From contig OX291557.1 in the NCBI GenBank assembly GCA_946406115.1, positions 7,782,501 through 7,846,500 on the forward strand: DNA of 64,000 bases, in the 5' to 3' direction. Positions 29,054 through 42,144 of this stretch are shown here, piece by piece (the stretch's first letter is position 1; each line of letters starts with the position of its first letter). Origin of the DNA: Apoda limacodes (lineage: Eukaryota; Arthropoda; Insecta; Lepidoptera; Limacodidae). Under the pieces are notes generated by a model that ran no database searches, was not told where the DNA came from, and was given only the letters and a program-made list of their open reading frames with translations. The position numbers were made by a program, and so were the translations under genes.

Positions 29054-31826
29054 GTTTTTTTTAATACAAAGTTTTAATTAACGATTAATTTATGAAATTA
29101 AGAAATATAATGTAATAAATTCTGTATTGAACAAAAAAAAAATTTAAAGTAGTAGGTAGGTACAATTGATTGCTGTGGCGGCGGTTTTATCGCTACTAAA
29201 TACCTACCTATAATCTCTTAACCTCCTACTTGTATGTACTCAATAAGTTTTAAAACTTTCATTTTAACTTAATTTACGTTTGAAGTTAGAACTGAGGAAT
29301 AACCTCACAATTTTAACTCTAGAAAGAAACAAATTGACTATGTAGCAATACCAGTTTTTTTTCCCACAGCGCGGTGCCCCGAATTACCTACTTTCCGGCC
29401 GTATTCAAATTATAGCTGAGTAGGGAACTTTCAGTCCATAGCCTTTGTGTCAATGATAAATAAATCAATTATAGGTGGTGAACTTAAGTGTACGTTATGA
29501 TATAAATAAGTTATAAACACTCGTATTTTCATGTGTACGTACACATTAAAACGTCCGCAGACACCTTAACTAACAAAACAAAACAATTACATGTAACATG
29601 GCCGTTACACCTTAACAAAACAATCGCGTGCACGAGAATTCGTTCTGCTAATTAGCAAAGCAAACTTAGCAATTAAACTAAATTGCTTATTGGTTTTCTC
29701 GTTACACCGCACCCTTATATTGCACACGAACACCAGCTTAATAGATTAAGTGCCTACTTCGCGACTAAATGACATTCGAAAGCCACAGTCTAATTTACTA
29801 AAACATAAAATAAACTACTAAAATATATAATTTGAAGTGTGAAAATTAAATTATTTTTGAATAATGAATGAATCGAGAACTGGACTTGCAGACTGGAGGC
29901 TATTTCTATCTAGTAAAGTTCATCCAATCGAGTTTCGGTACTGCCACAATGCTAAGTAACTAAAATAAAAAACTGTACCTATACATATGACATCAGTGGC
30001 AACAGATCATGTTGAAACTATCACAAGACCCTGCTCATTTTCGATGTAGAGCTCCTTAAGAGGGCGATATAGGCCAAAAAGCTCATTTGTGTAATACTAA
30101 CGTTGTGTATGTTAATGTCATATATATATTACTATTAGATATATTTGTTATATACTTCCTTAGTAAATTATTCCATAAAGGCCTTGAAACTTAATTTTTG
30201 TAATCACATTTTTTTAGTTTTTACTACAACTTAGAGTCAATGCACTAGATAACAAGCTATTCTAATTATTTAATCAACTTTTATTTCAATAAAATGCAAT
30301 ACACGCTTTAAGATTTTCCCAAGTGTTGAAACAATTTTTAATTGCATTCAATACACTAAATGAAAATCACTCATTTAGGTAATCACTACAGACAAAAGCA
30401 AGTTTTATAACATATATTTTTTTCAATCTGTTAGGTGCTATAGTTCAGCCACAAAAGTTGCAAAAATGGTGTATTTACACGGTCTAGCCTATACCGCAGT
30501 CTTAACAGATTAAGTATCACGCAAGTAAAAAATCTGGCAAAACGTTAACTAAACCGTTAAAGAGACGTAAACAAAAATGTACTACACGAGCGCGTTCAAC
30601 GCCCTCTGTAGTTAGAATAGAACAGAAGCAAATGCACGTGAAGTATATTTACCGATACGTTATCGAGACAAAGTGTAAACGAACCACTAGCCAGAAGTAA
30701 GTAGATTAAGAACGTAAACGTACATTAATCTTTAATTTATTATCTGTGTATATAAAAGAACTGAAACCTCTAAGGCTTGAAACGTAAAATTGTTAACATT
30801 GGTTCCTTTTACAACGAAGTGCTTCGCTAAAAAAGGATTTTGCGAAATTAATCCTTTAAAGAGGGGAAATAAAGGTTGGATTTTTGTATGAAAACCCGGA
30901 TTTTTTATTTAGATCTATAAAAATTGGTATACAGGCGTTGCAGTATCAAAAAAAAGTGTAACACATTCCAGCATTTTGGGAAAATTATCGCCTAAGGTAG
31001 TAAAATACGAGGTGAAAGTTTGTTTGAGAGATGATTAGTATATCGCGCTAAATGTGTAAACAACGGGGAACCAGCTAGCCTAAACATTAAAATATGAAAT
31101 GGTAGTAAATAATTCATTACGTATAGGAAACCAGTAATCAGTTCTTTCACTAATAAGGTAGGTATGTACTTTACGACGGATCGAAGACGACGGGCAACTA
31201 ATGACAGACTACGTAATTTCATGATAAATACTACACCTTTCTACGTATATTAGTAAATTGTGATCAGAAAGCGTGTTGCTTGATAAAACTTATTAATATA
31301 TTTTTCTTTTAAAAGCGACAACCACGTTACAGTTACATGTAGTTCATACGCACCTACCTAGTTTAAAATCTATCTAAAGATGGTATTCATTAATTAAAAC
31401 TGAAAAAAAATGTGTATGCATAAATATGTTAATGGATTTTTATCCCCAGAAAGGGGATAAACCAGTGGCTGGACAGACACCCACATGTGGAGGACAGCTT
31501 CATTTTACCAACTACTTTGTTATACAGAATGAGCCAATCGCCTATCAGCAGATCGGAAAGTAAAATAGGAGTTAAAATAAGTAGCACAGAAATAAGGTTG
31601 AAAAAGAAAATGTAAAGTTAAAGTAGGTATAAAATATATATTCATTCAAGATATTTTTTTTTAAATAAGGAGAAGCTCATCACAAAAAAAGTTGGGAATC
31701 CCTAATTTCGATGTTGCAGCAGTAGGTTGCAACTTTTGTTAACTAATAAAAAATCATTTAAAAAGTGTACGAGAATTAGAAAATTAGACGAACGTTGTTT
31801 CTTTTTTAAAACAACAGTTGCACTAA
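29054..31826. other. AT-rich non-genic stretch
   Basis: No gene is recognised. A TTATCCCC-agaaa-GGGGATAA hairpin at about 31439-31459, followed by CCAGTGGCTGGACAGACACC, resembles a block near 53025-53085 and is probably a repeat fragment. The rest shows no coding signal. Confidence 0.55.
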
Positions 31827-32460
31827 CCTATTGTGAAAGGGTTGTACTAATTCAGAACCCTCCCCCGGTATGTCCATAACTTACCAAAATCCATTACAAT
31901 AGTTTTACCCTTATTGCGCGAGTCCGACTCGCACTTGATCGTCTGACTCGCACTAGACCCTTTTTTTCTTTCTTAGAAACCTTCCCCGGCGTATGTATAA
32001 CAACTTACCAAAATTTCATTAAATTTGGTTAGCCCCTTTTGCGCTAGTTCGACTTGCACTTGACCCTCTCCGACTCGCACTTGAATCTTTTTTTCTGTCT
32101 CAGAAACCTTCCCCGGCGTATGTATAACAACTTACCAAAATTTCATTAAATTGGTTAACCCCTTTTGCGTGAGTCCGACTTGCACTTGACCCTCTCCAAC
32201 TCGCACTAGAATCTTTTTTCTGTCTCAGAAACCTTCATAACAGCATACCAAAATTTGATTACAATCAGTTTACCCTTATTGCGCGAGTCCGACTCGCACT
32301 TGACCCTTTCGGAAAATCCTTTCTTATCGGATGTCTACGTCATACAAAGAACACGCCCTCCAAGTTTCAGGTCTCTACGATCAGCGGTCGAGGCTGTGCG
32401 TTGATCCATCAGTCAGTCATTCAGCACAAAGCTTTTTTATGTATATGTATGTATATATAT
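31827..32460 (-). repeat. About 125-bp minisatellite, Helitron-related
   Basis: Four diverged units carrying ACCTTCCCCGGCGTATGT, TTACCAAAATTTCATT and GAGTCCGACTCGCACTTGA recur at spacings of 124, 127 and 113 bp (marker positions 31881, 32005, 32132, 32245). In reverse complement this is the same core as the minisatellite inside the Helitron at 4943-5711. The tail at 32336-32415 (AAGTTTCAGGTCTCTACGAT...) is the usual 3' flank of this repeat. No complete Helitron ends were found. Confidence 0.72.
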
Positions 32461-33384
32461 ATGTATAGATAGCCATAAAAATCACAAATGAATCGATAAT
32501 CGTCTATATTGTAAAATAATGTCCCTGGTTTTTCAATTTACCATTTATTGCTTTAGAGTTAATAATTTACGACGTATTGTACATGTAATATGAAGCCACC
32601 TCTTAGTCCAGAATCCAGATACTCAACCTATCACGCAGGACCAAAGTTGTAGGTAAAAAGAAGCTGTCCCCACATTAAAATGCCGGTGTGTGTACAGTTA
32701 CTAGTTATACCCTTCTTCATATCTAGTATGTGTAAGTTAATGTTGAAATTTTGAGTAAAACACCGATAACTGTTTTGATTTTGAATTACAATTATTACTT
32801 TACAAAAAAATATCTTTATCGACACAAATATTACGAAGAAACAGACTTGATAAAAATTTGATCACTTTTATACATGGAAAGCGATGACTAATCAAATAGC
32901 AGCAACCAGATACTGGCAATAAATGATAAAAAAACATGCATGCGGATATAACTAATAAAATACCTATTTAAATAAGTCGTTTATGTTAACAATATGATTT
33001 TGCTGAGAAGTTTGGCCGACAGCCCAGCGACATTGCAGCAGGGAAGCTGCAGTCTGTCTGCAACCATTTAATCGAGTTATCCGATTACGTAAGCTTTGTC
33101 AGACATCCATCCATCCTTCACGCTACAAAAACTGAACCGATTTAGCTCAAATCAGGAATGGAGATAGGGTATAAACTTTTTTAATTTTACTCCGAAAAAA
33201 AAACGACCTCTCATAATTAGACCTCTTATAACTTCCATTAGTAAATCTTTAAAAGATACCCGTTCTGCCGTATTTTTCTTTCCGCTTTAAAGCAGTAGGT
33301 ACACTCAGGTTTCGTCATCTGTGCTATCATTTTACGGCACCACCCTACATGTAGTCGTTTCTGGTCTCCCGTCAAACAATAGGG
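32461..33384. other. AT-rich non-genic stretch
   Basis: No gene is recognised. There is a TATG-type microsatellite at about 32438-32470. A segment at 33119-33180 (AAACTGAACCGATTTAGCTC...) looks like a dispersed repeat fragment. Confidence 0.5.
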
Positions 33385-33630
33385 TATCTATCGAATGCAA
33401 GACTTCCGTACCTTCAGATGCACATGTAAAATCTTTTGCACTGCACTCATTTTAATGCCTAATGTTGTACAAATTTGCTGACAATTATGTTGTTTGTCAG
33501 TCTCAATTATTTGACGTACGGTATCAATATTAAATTTAGTACCCGCAGTCGCTGGGCAACCTTCACGTTCATCGTCGTGGAAATGATAATGTTCACGTCT
33601 AAATTCACTGAACCACACGTATACAGAGCT
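33385..33630 (-). pseudogene. mariner transposase N-terminal remnant
   Basis: The minus-strand frame (about 80 codons) reads VWFSEFRREHYHFHDDEREG, then TVRQIIETDKQHNCQQI and LGIKMSAVQKILHVHLKVRK. This is the second helix-turn-helix region of mariner transposases (family pattern IETDKR...QQI...LGI...V..ILHEHL.VRK). It ends in a stop after KSCIR and has no catalytic domain. No inverted repeats were identified. It is an old, truncated copy. The visible ATG-less start means only the conserved block is annotated. Confidence 0.85.
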
Positions 33631-36600
33631 ACGAAGTGGAGTTTCATCACCACATGTATAACCACTGTTTTTTGCTGTGGATTTAGGTTACCTTTTTTAG
33701 TTTATATTGTTTGTTTTTTTTTTCATACAGAACACTATTTGGGGTTCCTTTTTTAATAAAATTAGATTCTACATTCAGAGCTACGTTTTATCAGAAAATC
33801 AAGCACTTTCAAACTCTTCGCCTCAGAATTGATCTATCACCGAGTACCCATCAGTTTCAAAAAGATTGAATACATTTTTGTGACTTGACGTTCACTCTAA
33901 AGATTAAGGTTAAATGTATTTGCAAATTGCGTTTATTTGAAACGGTTGAATTTTATAACTCATAAAATGCAAAATTTTATCCGCTCGGATTTATTAGATT
34001 TTCAAACGTTGCTCTGAAGATAATCGTAAAAAGCGCACAGTCGTAACTAAATCCCTCCTCCTGTATAATCGCTTTTAGCCATACGATAGACACAGGGTGT
34101 CCCATACTGAGTATATTATATCATAATTACAGCATTTAATTATAAACCAGTATAAAGAGATCTTTAAAAATGCAGTAATTTGTGCTGTTTTGTCTACATT
34201 ATCTTTTACTCTAAAATAAGGTTATTTGTATTATTAAAATAAAAATAATATGCATAAATAATTTGTTTAATAAATGGATTAAGGAAACTATTTAAGTAAA
34301 ACACTACAAAGAAGTTTAGTAGGTACAAAAGAAAATAAATCACACAATTTACATTGGCGTTGTTTTCTCTACTTCTATTTTTGTCATTTATTCATTTATT
34401 CACCTTATATTTTTATCACGCAAATGTGAGGAAAAACATTGTGTGCAAGACGGGCGGTACGGAAATTATAATTTCGAGTCATTAAAGCTCTCGTTAATAT
34501 TTTTTTCCTTACCAGCCTTTATACACAATGTACAACTAAAACGCATCATGAGTATAAAACGCATGATGGGTTTGGCGTTTGGTTGTGATTTGCTGTTAGT
34601 AACTTTATTTAGTAATATTGTCGTTACTTTTTTTTTATTTGCAGATGTTTTAATACCGCGTAATAATTAAAACTAAAACCATAAGCAAACTCTACTCAAT
34701 GACATTGTTTCTAACCCCCGACTTCAAACAAGTCCATTTAGTAGATTCAACATTAATTTCTGCAGAGATTTCTGATGAATATTAAATCATAAATTATTCA
34801 AACTGTCACACTTATCAAAACGATAGTTAGTATGTTAAAATTACAAATTATTATGATGTTATCAAAGTATATACGTCTCTAATGGGTTTACCTGCCCTAA
34901 AAACACATAGAAAACAAACACATATTGCCAACACGAAAACATCTTTATGTTGTTATCAAAGAAAGTTCTAATTTCAGTGACAAGGTAACATACAAAATTG
35001 GGCGCCAGTGAAGCGTATGTCAACAAACTGTAGAGCTTGCACAAACACGGCCACCATGGACAAACAGACAAGCTGCACAAATAGCACTCCACTATCTAAT
35101 CTGAAATACGATAGGAACAATGTATGCGTACATACTATCGTACAAAGAATCTGGGTATCGAAAGTTCACGTAATTTTTTGGTACATTGGTCTACGTGGAA
35201 TAGCACGTTCGATAAAAATATGATATGCGAGGATTTAATACTAATCGCATTAAGATTTATGTATGTATGTATACAAGATATTCCATACTACATAGCATGG
35301 TCCGTGCCATTATGTTATTTTGTTTATACAGGATGGCCCTGTAAATCGTGGATTAAACGTAGCAAGGGGATAAAGGGGGTCATCCCCAACAATTAATCCT
35401 TCTATAAATTTAATAAAGATATAATTTATATCGTCAAAACTACATATTCACACACTTCATTACGGTCAGCAGGGGCTAAAATTTTGTAAATGTTACGTAA
35501 ATTAAAACACACATTTTTATACATTTTCTGTTGGCATAAATCTTTTTCTTGACTTATATAAGTAAGGTATATCTAAGTTAACTGTAAACTAAGAAGTGTT
35601 CCATAAATACTTACGTTTTTGATTAAAGAACGAATAAAAAGCTCGAAAGTATAAACGTGTGTTTTTAAATGTTTTATTACAATTGGTACAAATTGTACCT
35701 ATCTAAAGTCCCAATTAATATTCATTTTTTATGGAAATATTTACGTACGTCATTCTTTTGATGTTAATATACAATGCACAAGTAGTTGGTCAAGCTTAAA
35801 GACACAATAAGATTTTAGAACAACTGCATAAATAATGAACAAAATATAGCTACATTTTAAACATGCAGATGTACAAACATTCTTTCAGCATACTTACCAA
35901 TATTTCAACTAATTTCGCAAGCGATGCCACAGACAAAAGCTAGTAACTACATAAAAAAATTGCCACTAAATCCGAAAATACCGGTCAGTTCACAACTTTT
36001 TTATTGTTAAACGATCGAGGGAAAATAAAATGGTTCAATGAGAATCGTTTAAAAACTAATTCGGTATTCATAAATCTAACAGCGGTCGGTACGGAGCAGT
36101 AATAGAACACGGCACTTCCCGGAATTTGCCCGGAACGAATGGTACAGTTCGGTGAAGTATAACCACTTCACTTTCAACAACGTTGACATATGTGCGGATT
36201 TTTGCGGACAAGTCAATTTTGGTATTTTGACCGGAATTTTATAAAATGAGACACTATTACTTACATTTCCGGGCATATGACGAAAGCTGTATTCATTTAC
36301 TTATTATTTTTTAAATTATTCTTATATTTCAGTCACTCAGCAATATTCTGCAACACATGTTTCCATATAGTTTTGTAAAAATTTTTGTTCAATTACTTAA
36401 CAGAAACACTGCTGACTTTTGCGTAACGCTGTAAACACCAGAAAATAATAGCAGAACAGTCAACTTTGACAGTCCGGAATTTCCCTCCGGAATATAGTAG
36501 TTTAGTGACCCTACTTCGATAAGGAACTTAAATAATTAGATAAGGAGCGATTATACCTTTTGATTAGTGAAATGGTTTTTGATGATTTTGTGATAAGGAA

Positions 36601-37485
36601 ACTTTAATTATTTTTACTTAATTTTCGTGACATAGGACCCATCCTAAAATAATAATCAATGCTGTTAAGACGCAAAAGTAGCAAAAAAATATATACTTTT
36701 AAAGTTTTAAACATTACCCAAATACAAATAAAATCATTCCTAGAAACTTTTGCTACAAAACAAACACGACCTATTTACATTTGTAATGTTGCAGTTTGTC
36801 TGAATATCTCATTATTCACCCTTTTACTAACTGGGCTGGAAAATTATGTCAATTTTAGCACCTACTTAAACAACTAAGGATCATTAACACTTAAGCTCAA
36901 TGTTGCGTTACAAGGAATTATTTAAGTAAGAGTTAGTTTATTTACGTTATGCGTCAATAATTAAATATAGACCTGAATGTACCAAACTAACCAATACTTT
37001 TAAATATTTAAGTGAGCTAAGAACATTTTTTTCGAAATAGTACGTAGTTCTAAGCTTAATTGTAGTAACTCTACGTCCAATTTAAAGATTTAAACAATCT
37101 TGAAGATTTTGCTCAATTTAAATTAACTTTGTAAAAAATTTAGTTCCTAGGTTTTTTTTTTAACATTTTATCTACATCAGACTAGATAAACTCAACTAAC
37201 TTCTTTATCAGCTTCAAGTAGTATGGCAACTGTAATAGTATTTACCACCAGTCACCAAACAAGCTACATCGCTTATTTAAATGTAAAGTAATTTATTTCC
37301 ACAAAGTCTTTAGAACTTTGATAATATCTTAACAATTACAACATTAGCTAATCATACAATTAGCTCAAATTAAAAGATACATACAAAAACCATTGATGTT
37401 TACAAGTACGAGCCGCTATTGGTTCAAATTAATAGCCTATGTCAAATCAGCATATCAACTACTTTACGGGCCCATTACATTTAAT
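33631..37485. other. AT-rich non-genic stretch
   Basis: No gene is recognised. Short open frames here (for example around 34443-34670 and 35008-35396) have no family motif. A TACAGGATGGCCCTGTAAAT block near 35330 and an ACAGGGTGTCCCATACTGAG block near 34092 look like dispersed repeat fragments. Confidence 0.5.
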
Positions 37486-37787
37486 TATACTCTATCCACC
37501 GAAACGAGTTAATAGGGGAAAAATGAACTGGCATGTGATTGGTCGAACAATGACGTTAAGGCTGTGTTCACAGCGCGAGTTTTTTTAGTTTGTTCGTGCG
37601 ACTCGTACTGTTCAGACGTGCTCACTGTGCTAGTGCAATCTATTATTTTATTTTTTGACTCGGCTTGTTATTTGGACTCTGGATAATTTTGTTACGTGTG
37701 ACCCGGCTTTGTGATTGATTGCATTCCTAAAGACTTGGCGCTTGTATAACGGACTTTTTGAGTTTACTGTCGATTTGCCTAAGTGAG

Positions 37788-39326
37788 ATGGCCGACAGTT
37801 TACATGGAGGTAACTCTGTGGAAAAAAGGCGACGACGAGCCTTTTCCTCGACTGAAAAAACAATGATATGGAACATGTATCAATCTATGAGGAGTTCCAT
37901 GGAATCCCCTTCAAACAATGACGTCATGAAAGCTGTTGCATCATCTATGGGTGTTCATTGGATGTCCATCTATAGAATTCTGAAAGAGAAAGAAACTAAA
38001 AATGTTTTAAATTCACCCAAAAAAACAAGAAAACGTACTTTCATTGTAGACACAATCGACGACTTAACTAAATGTGCTATAAGAAGAAAAGTTCACGATT
38101 TATTTTCCCGAAATGAGATACCGACATTGGACAAAATAATGAATTCAATAAATGAAGATGGTACTTTGGGGACATTCAAAAGATCAACACTTCATAAAAT
38201 CCTTAAAATGATTGGATTTAGGTACATTAAAAGATGCAGGAACAGCTTATTGATTGATCGTGACGACATATTTTTTTGGCGGAGGAATTATTTGCGGACA
38301 ATGAAAATGGCAAGAGAAGAAAAGAAAAAAATATATTATTTGGATGAGACTTGGCTCAATGAAGGCCATACTACTACAAACGTATGGACTGATACAAATG
38401 TGAAAAATAAACGCGACGCATTCCTTGATGGCCTGACAACTGGATTAAAAAATCCTTCCGGTAAGTTCTTTAACATAATTCCATTGTTAAAACTGTCTTT
38501 GTCATTAATGCAATTCTTTGAAAAGGTTTGAATGTACCTGAGCGATCCTTAATTGGCGGCACTTATTGTTTGTTATGTTATCTTAAACTGTGTGAGCGTT
38601 AACTTTGTATCAGATCATTCAATACAATTTTTTATTGTTCCAGGAAAAGGAAAAAGGTTAATAATTACTCATATTGGAAGTGATGATGGATTTGTAGAAG
38701 GGGGCTTACACGTGTTCGAGTCAAAAAAGCAAGGAGATTACCATCAAGATATGAATGCCGAAGTGTTTGAGAATTGGTTCAAAAATATTCTTGAAAAGTT
38801 ACATGATAATTGTATTATTGTAATGGACAACGCTTCGTACCACTCAAGAAAAGTAGAGCAAATTCCGACTGAAAAAAATAAAAAACAAGAGATAATTAAT
38901 TGGTTGAAAGAAAAACAAATCCCCTTTCAGGATGATTTATTAAAACGAGAGCTACTGAATATCGTAAAAAATCATAAGGAGCAGTACGAGGCGCGTGTCG
39001 TAGACGAAATGGCGAAAGCTAAAAATAAAACTGTGGTACGACTTCCGCCGTATCACTGCGAATTAAATCCGATAGAGTTGATCTGGGCTCAAGTTAAAGG
39101 ACATGTCGCATCCCGCAACAAAACATACAAGATGGCAGAATTAAAAATGTTATTAAACAACTCAATTCAAAATATTGACGCTGCAAAATGGAAAAAATGC
39201 ATAAAACATGTCGAAGAGATAGTAGAACCGAAAATGAATGCCATGGACAGAAATGTGGAAACAATGACCGAAACATTCATAATAAACGTGGGAAGTGACA
39301 GCGACAGTAGTGATACGTCGGAATAA
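37788..39326 (+). CDS. DD82E transposase, two exons
   Basis: Exon 1 is 37788-38460 and exon 2 is 38644-39326, 1,356 nt in all, for 451 residues. The ATG at 37788 (MADSLHGGNSVEKRRRRAFS) is the first in frame. The N-terminal third has two helix-turn-helix-like regions (NDVMKAVASSMGVHWMSIYR; STLHKILKMIGFRYIKR) for TIR binding. The catalytic D, D and E are in IYYLDETWLNEG, CIIVMDNASYHS and CELNPIELIWAQVKGH. I count 82 residues between the second D and the E. A DD82E group (named Sailor, from memory) has been described in the IS630/Tc1/mariner superfamily. The C-terminus is acidic (SDSDSSDTSE). Confidence 0.9.
38461..38643 (+). other. Intron of the DD82E transposase gene
   Basis: 183 bp from GTAAGT (38461) to TTTTATTGTTCCAG (38643), with stops in all continuing frames. 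Joining exon ends restores the frame through a split Gly codon into GKGKRLIITHIGSDDGF, a normal DDE-domain stretch. Tc1/mariner transposase genes are usually intronless. Confidence 0.85.
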
Positions 39327-40449
39327 TTTAATTAATTGTATATGTTAAACTATTTAAATATACATAATTTTATTTTAAAACATTGTCTTAATATTTTTCT
39401 TTCTTTCTCTAAGTTCAATACAAAATACTTAAGTGGTTTTAGTGCTTACTATTGAGCGCACAAAATCATCGCATATGAACACACCTTAACTTTTTATCAG
39501 TATAGTTGACGCCCACTCACCTTTTTGTGTCCTTATCTTTTGTAAGGGATTGTGCGACAGAGACAATGCTCTATTAACTCGTTTCGGTGGATAGAGTATA
39601 GTTAAGTTAGAAAAACATCTACAAAAAAAACGGTGCTAGTGATTTGCGTAACGTAGTTAGTACAGTGTTTCCTTAAATCAGATATCGGTCGAACTGTGAT
39701 AGACTTATCAACCCTATCAGTTATCTATCACTATGCTTCTCGGGCATCGTCATATTTTTACGTTATTACTTTAGGCATAAGACACGAGAAGGTACAATCA
39801 AAAACCGCTGTTACAAACTGAGTGAGTGAAAACTAGGAGATATTATGCTACAAATCCTAAAACATCCTTGTCTAACTCGACCAACTAATCTCCACTCAGT
39901 ATCATGCCGATTACGTCGAAACACACTTTTAAACTATCCCTTTTTTTAACTACAAAATAGAACCAAATCTAGGAATAAACCGCATAAACTGCAAATATTA
40001 TGACAAATCACAAATATGAAGGACATATGTGATTAAATAGTTTCTGAGAAAATTAAACACACTAAACTATTACAGAACGCACAAATCCGCAAGCATACCG
40101 TTGGAATGGCGTGCCATTTATAACATTTCCGCATGCCCGGAACCAATGAACTCGTTCCCGACTCCCACGCGTCACTGGATGTCGCCTAAAACTACTCACA
40201 GCAACACAAATGACAAAATTCGTGACAATCTAAAACAAAATTTAATAGGTTCAAATATAACGTTACAACATACAATTAAAATAAATCTAAGTAAGTACCT
40301 ATCTTTGTATCTGAAACTTAAGAAAAATGATAAAACTAAAAATCCTTAGGTATACGAGTATGACCAGCTCAGTAACTTTACAAGCTGCTTCATACAATTG
40401 TATAATTAAACATTAAATAAAAAAGATAATGAAATCCCTATATTATAGT

Positions 40450-40650
40450 AGTCTAAGGGCATTGTTGTTCATATTTTGAAAAGAGTAACTGTGGAGTTTC
40501 TTGTCGGTTCTTCTCAGTAGTATCTCAGATACTGTACTGATGCGGTACCTTTTAATTTAGAAATTTCACGATTCGAAAGTGTTTTTAAAAACCTACTTAA
40601 AGAAAGAGCGATTTGATTTGATTTAAAACAATAAATTGAAAATAAATAAA
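40450..40650 (+). repeat. LINE 3' end remnant, RTE-like
   Basis: GAGTTTCTTGTCGGTTCTTCTC at 40493 onwards (first 20 bases diagnostic), followed by a TTTGATTTGATTT tail and A-rich sequence, matches the common lepidopteran RTE-type 3' end as I recall it. No coding capacity remains. Confidence 0.45.
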
Positions 40651-41299
40651 TAAATTTAAATACTTATTGATTTATAAGATATGGTCACACTTGTATTAAC
40701 TTGTATCTACCTTCATACATGAAAAGACAGAGCCGTATATTAATGTAAATATACAAACAAAATATAAGAATGCTTTTTATACAATGTAAAAATATCCAAA
40801 GAATTGACGTCCTAAAGAAGTTACATTCGCTATTACTAAAAAGATGCACAAAAAAGGATTAAGTATACCAATTAAAAATTATAATAACAATATTATCACT
40901 TCATTATATAGCAAAAAGCTATAGAATAAAAGATAGCAAGAGATCGAAAAACTGAGTCACTTTGCGATAAAGGTGATAAAGAGATAACAGATGTACTTAA
41001 TTATCTCAAGAAAGCTACTTAAATCAAATTATATAATGAGTAGAATAATACACAATTAAATTTAACGAAATACGCAAATACGGATACACAAAATACAGTT
41101 AATTATCGTCAAAGTAGTCCTTCCAGATAAGTTGAGAAAAGAACACAGAAGAAGAGAACAAACTCTACTTACTGTACTCCATTTCAAATAGTATGATGCT
41201 ATGTGAAATGCATTTACTAAATTGCAGCCCCTGGTGAACCAGAGAATTTAACGAGTGTGTTGGTAGTTTTGAAGATATAATTTATATCTTTATTATATT

Positions 41300-41570
41300 T
41301 GACTAGCTTTTGCCAGCAAGAGTAGGAAGTTTTTATTTTCCGAGATAATAGTCGCTTATCTTTGTGCCGAATTTCAGTGCGGTAAAATTGTACAATAATA
41401 TAGATGAAATTTGGTATGGAGATAGTTTGAGTTGGAAGAACATACGAGTTTTTATCCTGAAAAATTCAAAAGTTCCCGCAGGAATAACTGTAACCGAGCT
41501 TAAACGAGGTCATCCCATGCCGAGAACCAAATTTAGAGCGGGTGGAGCCGCTGGCAAAAACGAGTATAGT
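41300..41570. mobile_element. Degenerate Helitron fragment(s)
   Basis: The segment contains GAAATTTGGTATGGAGATAG, a GTTCCCGCAGGAATAACTGT block and a terminal GCGGGTGGAGCCGCTGGC hairpin-like motif of the ATTATAAATG-type Helitrons. A reverse-oriented terminator (ACTAGCTTTTGCCAGC) lies at its left edge. It is probably two pieces back to back. Confidence 0.5.
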
Positions 41571-42113
41571 GTAAATTGGTTAATCACCCTGAATCGCGGA
41601 CACTGACTTTACTCGGAAAATATATAAATAGATTGAAATACTGTCACGAGACAAAACGATTATGCAATAAAGAGACTTGTGATACTAAACAAAACAAAGC
41701 GTGTTTATTTTAGATTTATTTATGAAAGGTTTGCTCGCGTCAGTTCGAAGAAGGTTATCAGTTTGAATCACACCACACAACGGCAGTGTTCGCACTCATG
41801 GGCCGAGATTGCGAGTTATTGACACAACTGATTGCTGACGTGGGCGCCATCAGATAAACAGTAAACACCTACACACAGTAATTTAATTATGTTTCAGCTG
41901 AAACTGCACATGTAATCAATCTATCTTCTATTTATACATGTTATAAAAGTGTACACATATGTGAGAACTACTTACGGATCCAGATGAAACTGGGCAAAGT
42001 GATTAGACAATTTGGCAGCTTGCCATACTAAACCCTTTCGTAAAGTTCACAAAATCGAAGTCACCGGCATTGCTAGTTAAGAATATTAACAGCCTTTACG
42101 TTGTAAGTCAAAA

Positions 42114-42144
42114 GTTTTTTGTAGAAAGAGGTTCTACAAAAAAC
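42114..42144. repeat. Perfect 13-bp stem hairpin
   Basis: GTTTTTTGTAGAA (42114-42126), loop AGAGG, TTCTACAAAAAAC (42132-42144). No neighbouring gene explains it. Confidence 0.6.

Larger units (their letters stand above)
37488..39598 (+). mobile_element. IS630/Tc1/mariner-superfamily transposon, DD82E type
   Basis: A 2,111-bp element with 28-bp identical terminal inverted repeats (37488-37515, 39571-39598; TACTCTATCCACCGAAACGA...), flanked by TA on both sides. Subterminal inverted repeats GTTAAGGCTGTGTTCA (37555-37570) and TGAACACACCTTAAC (39476-39490) may be transposase-binding sites. It encodes one two-exon transposase with all catalytic residues. The TIRs match perfectly and the frame is open, so this is a young and possibly active copy. 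Confidence 0.92.

Noticed and set aside
37648..37863. 71-codon minus-strand frame in the DD82E element
   Set aside because: Antisense overlap with the transposase start; no motif.
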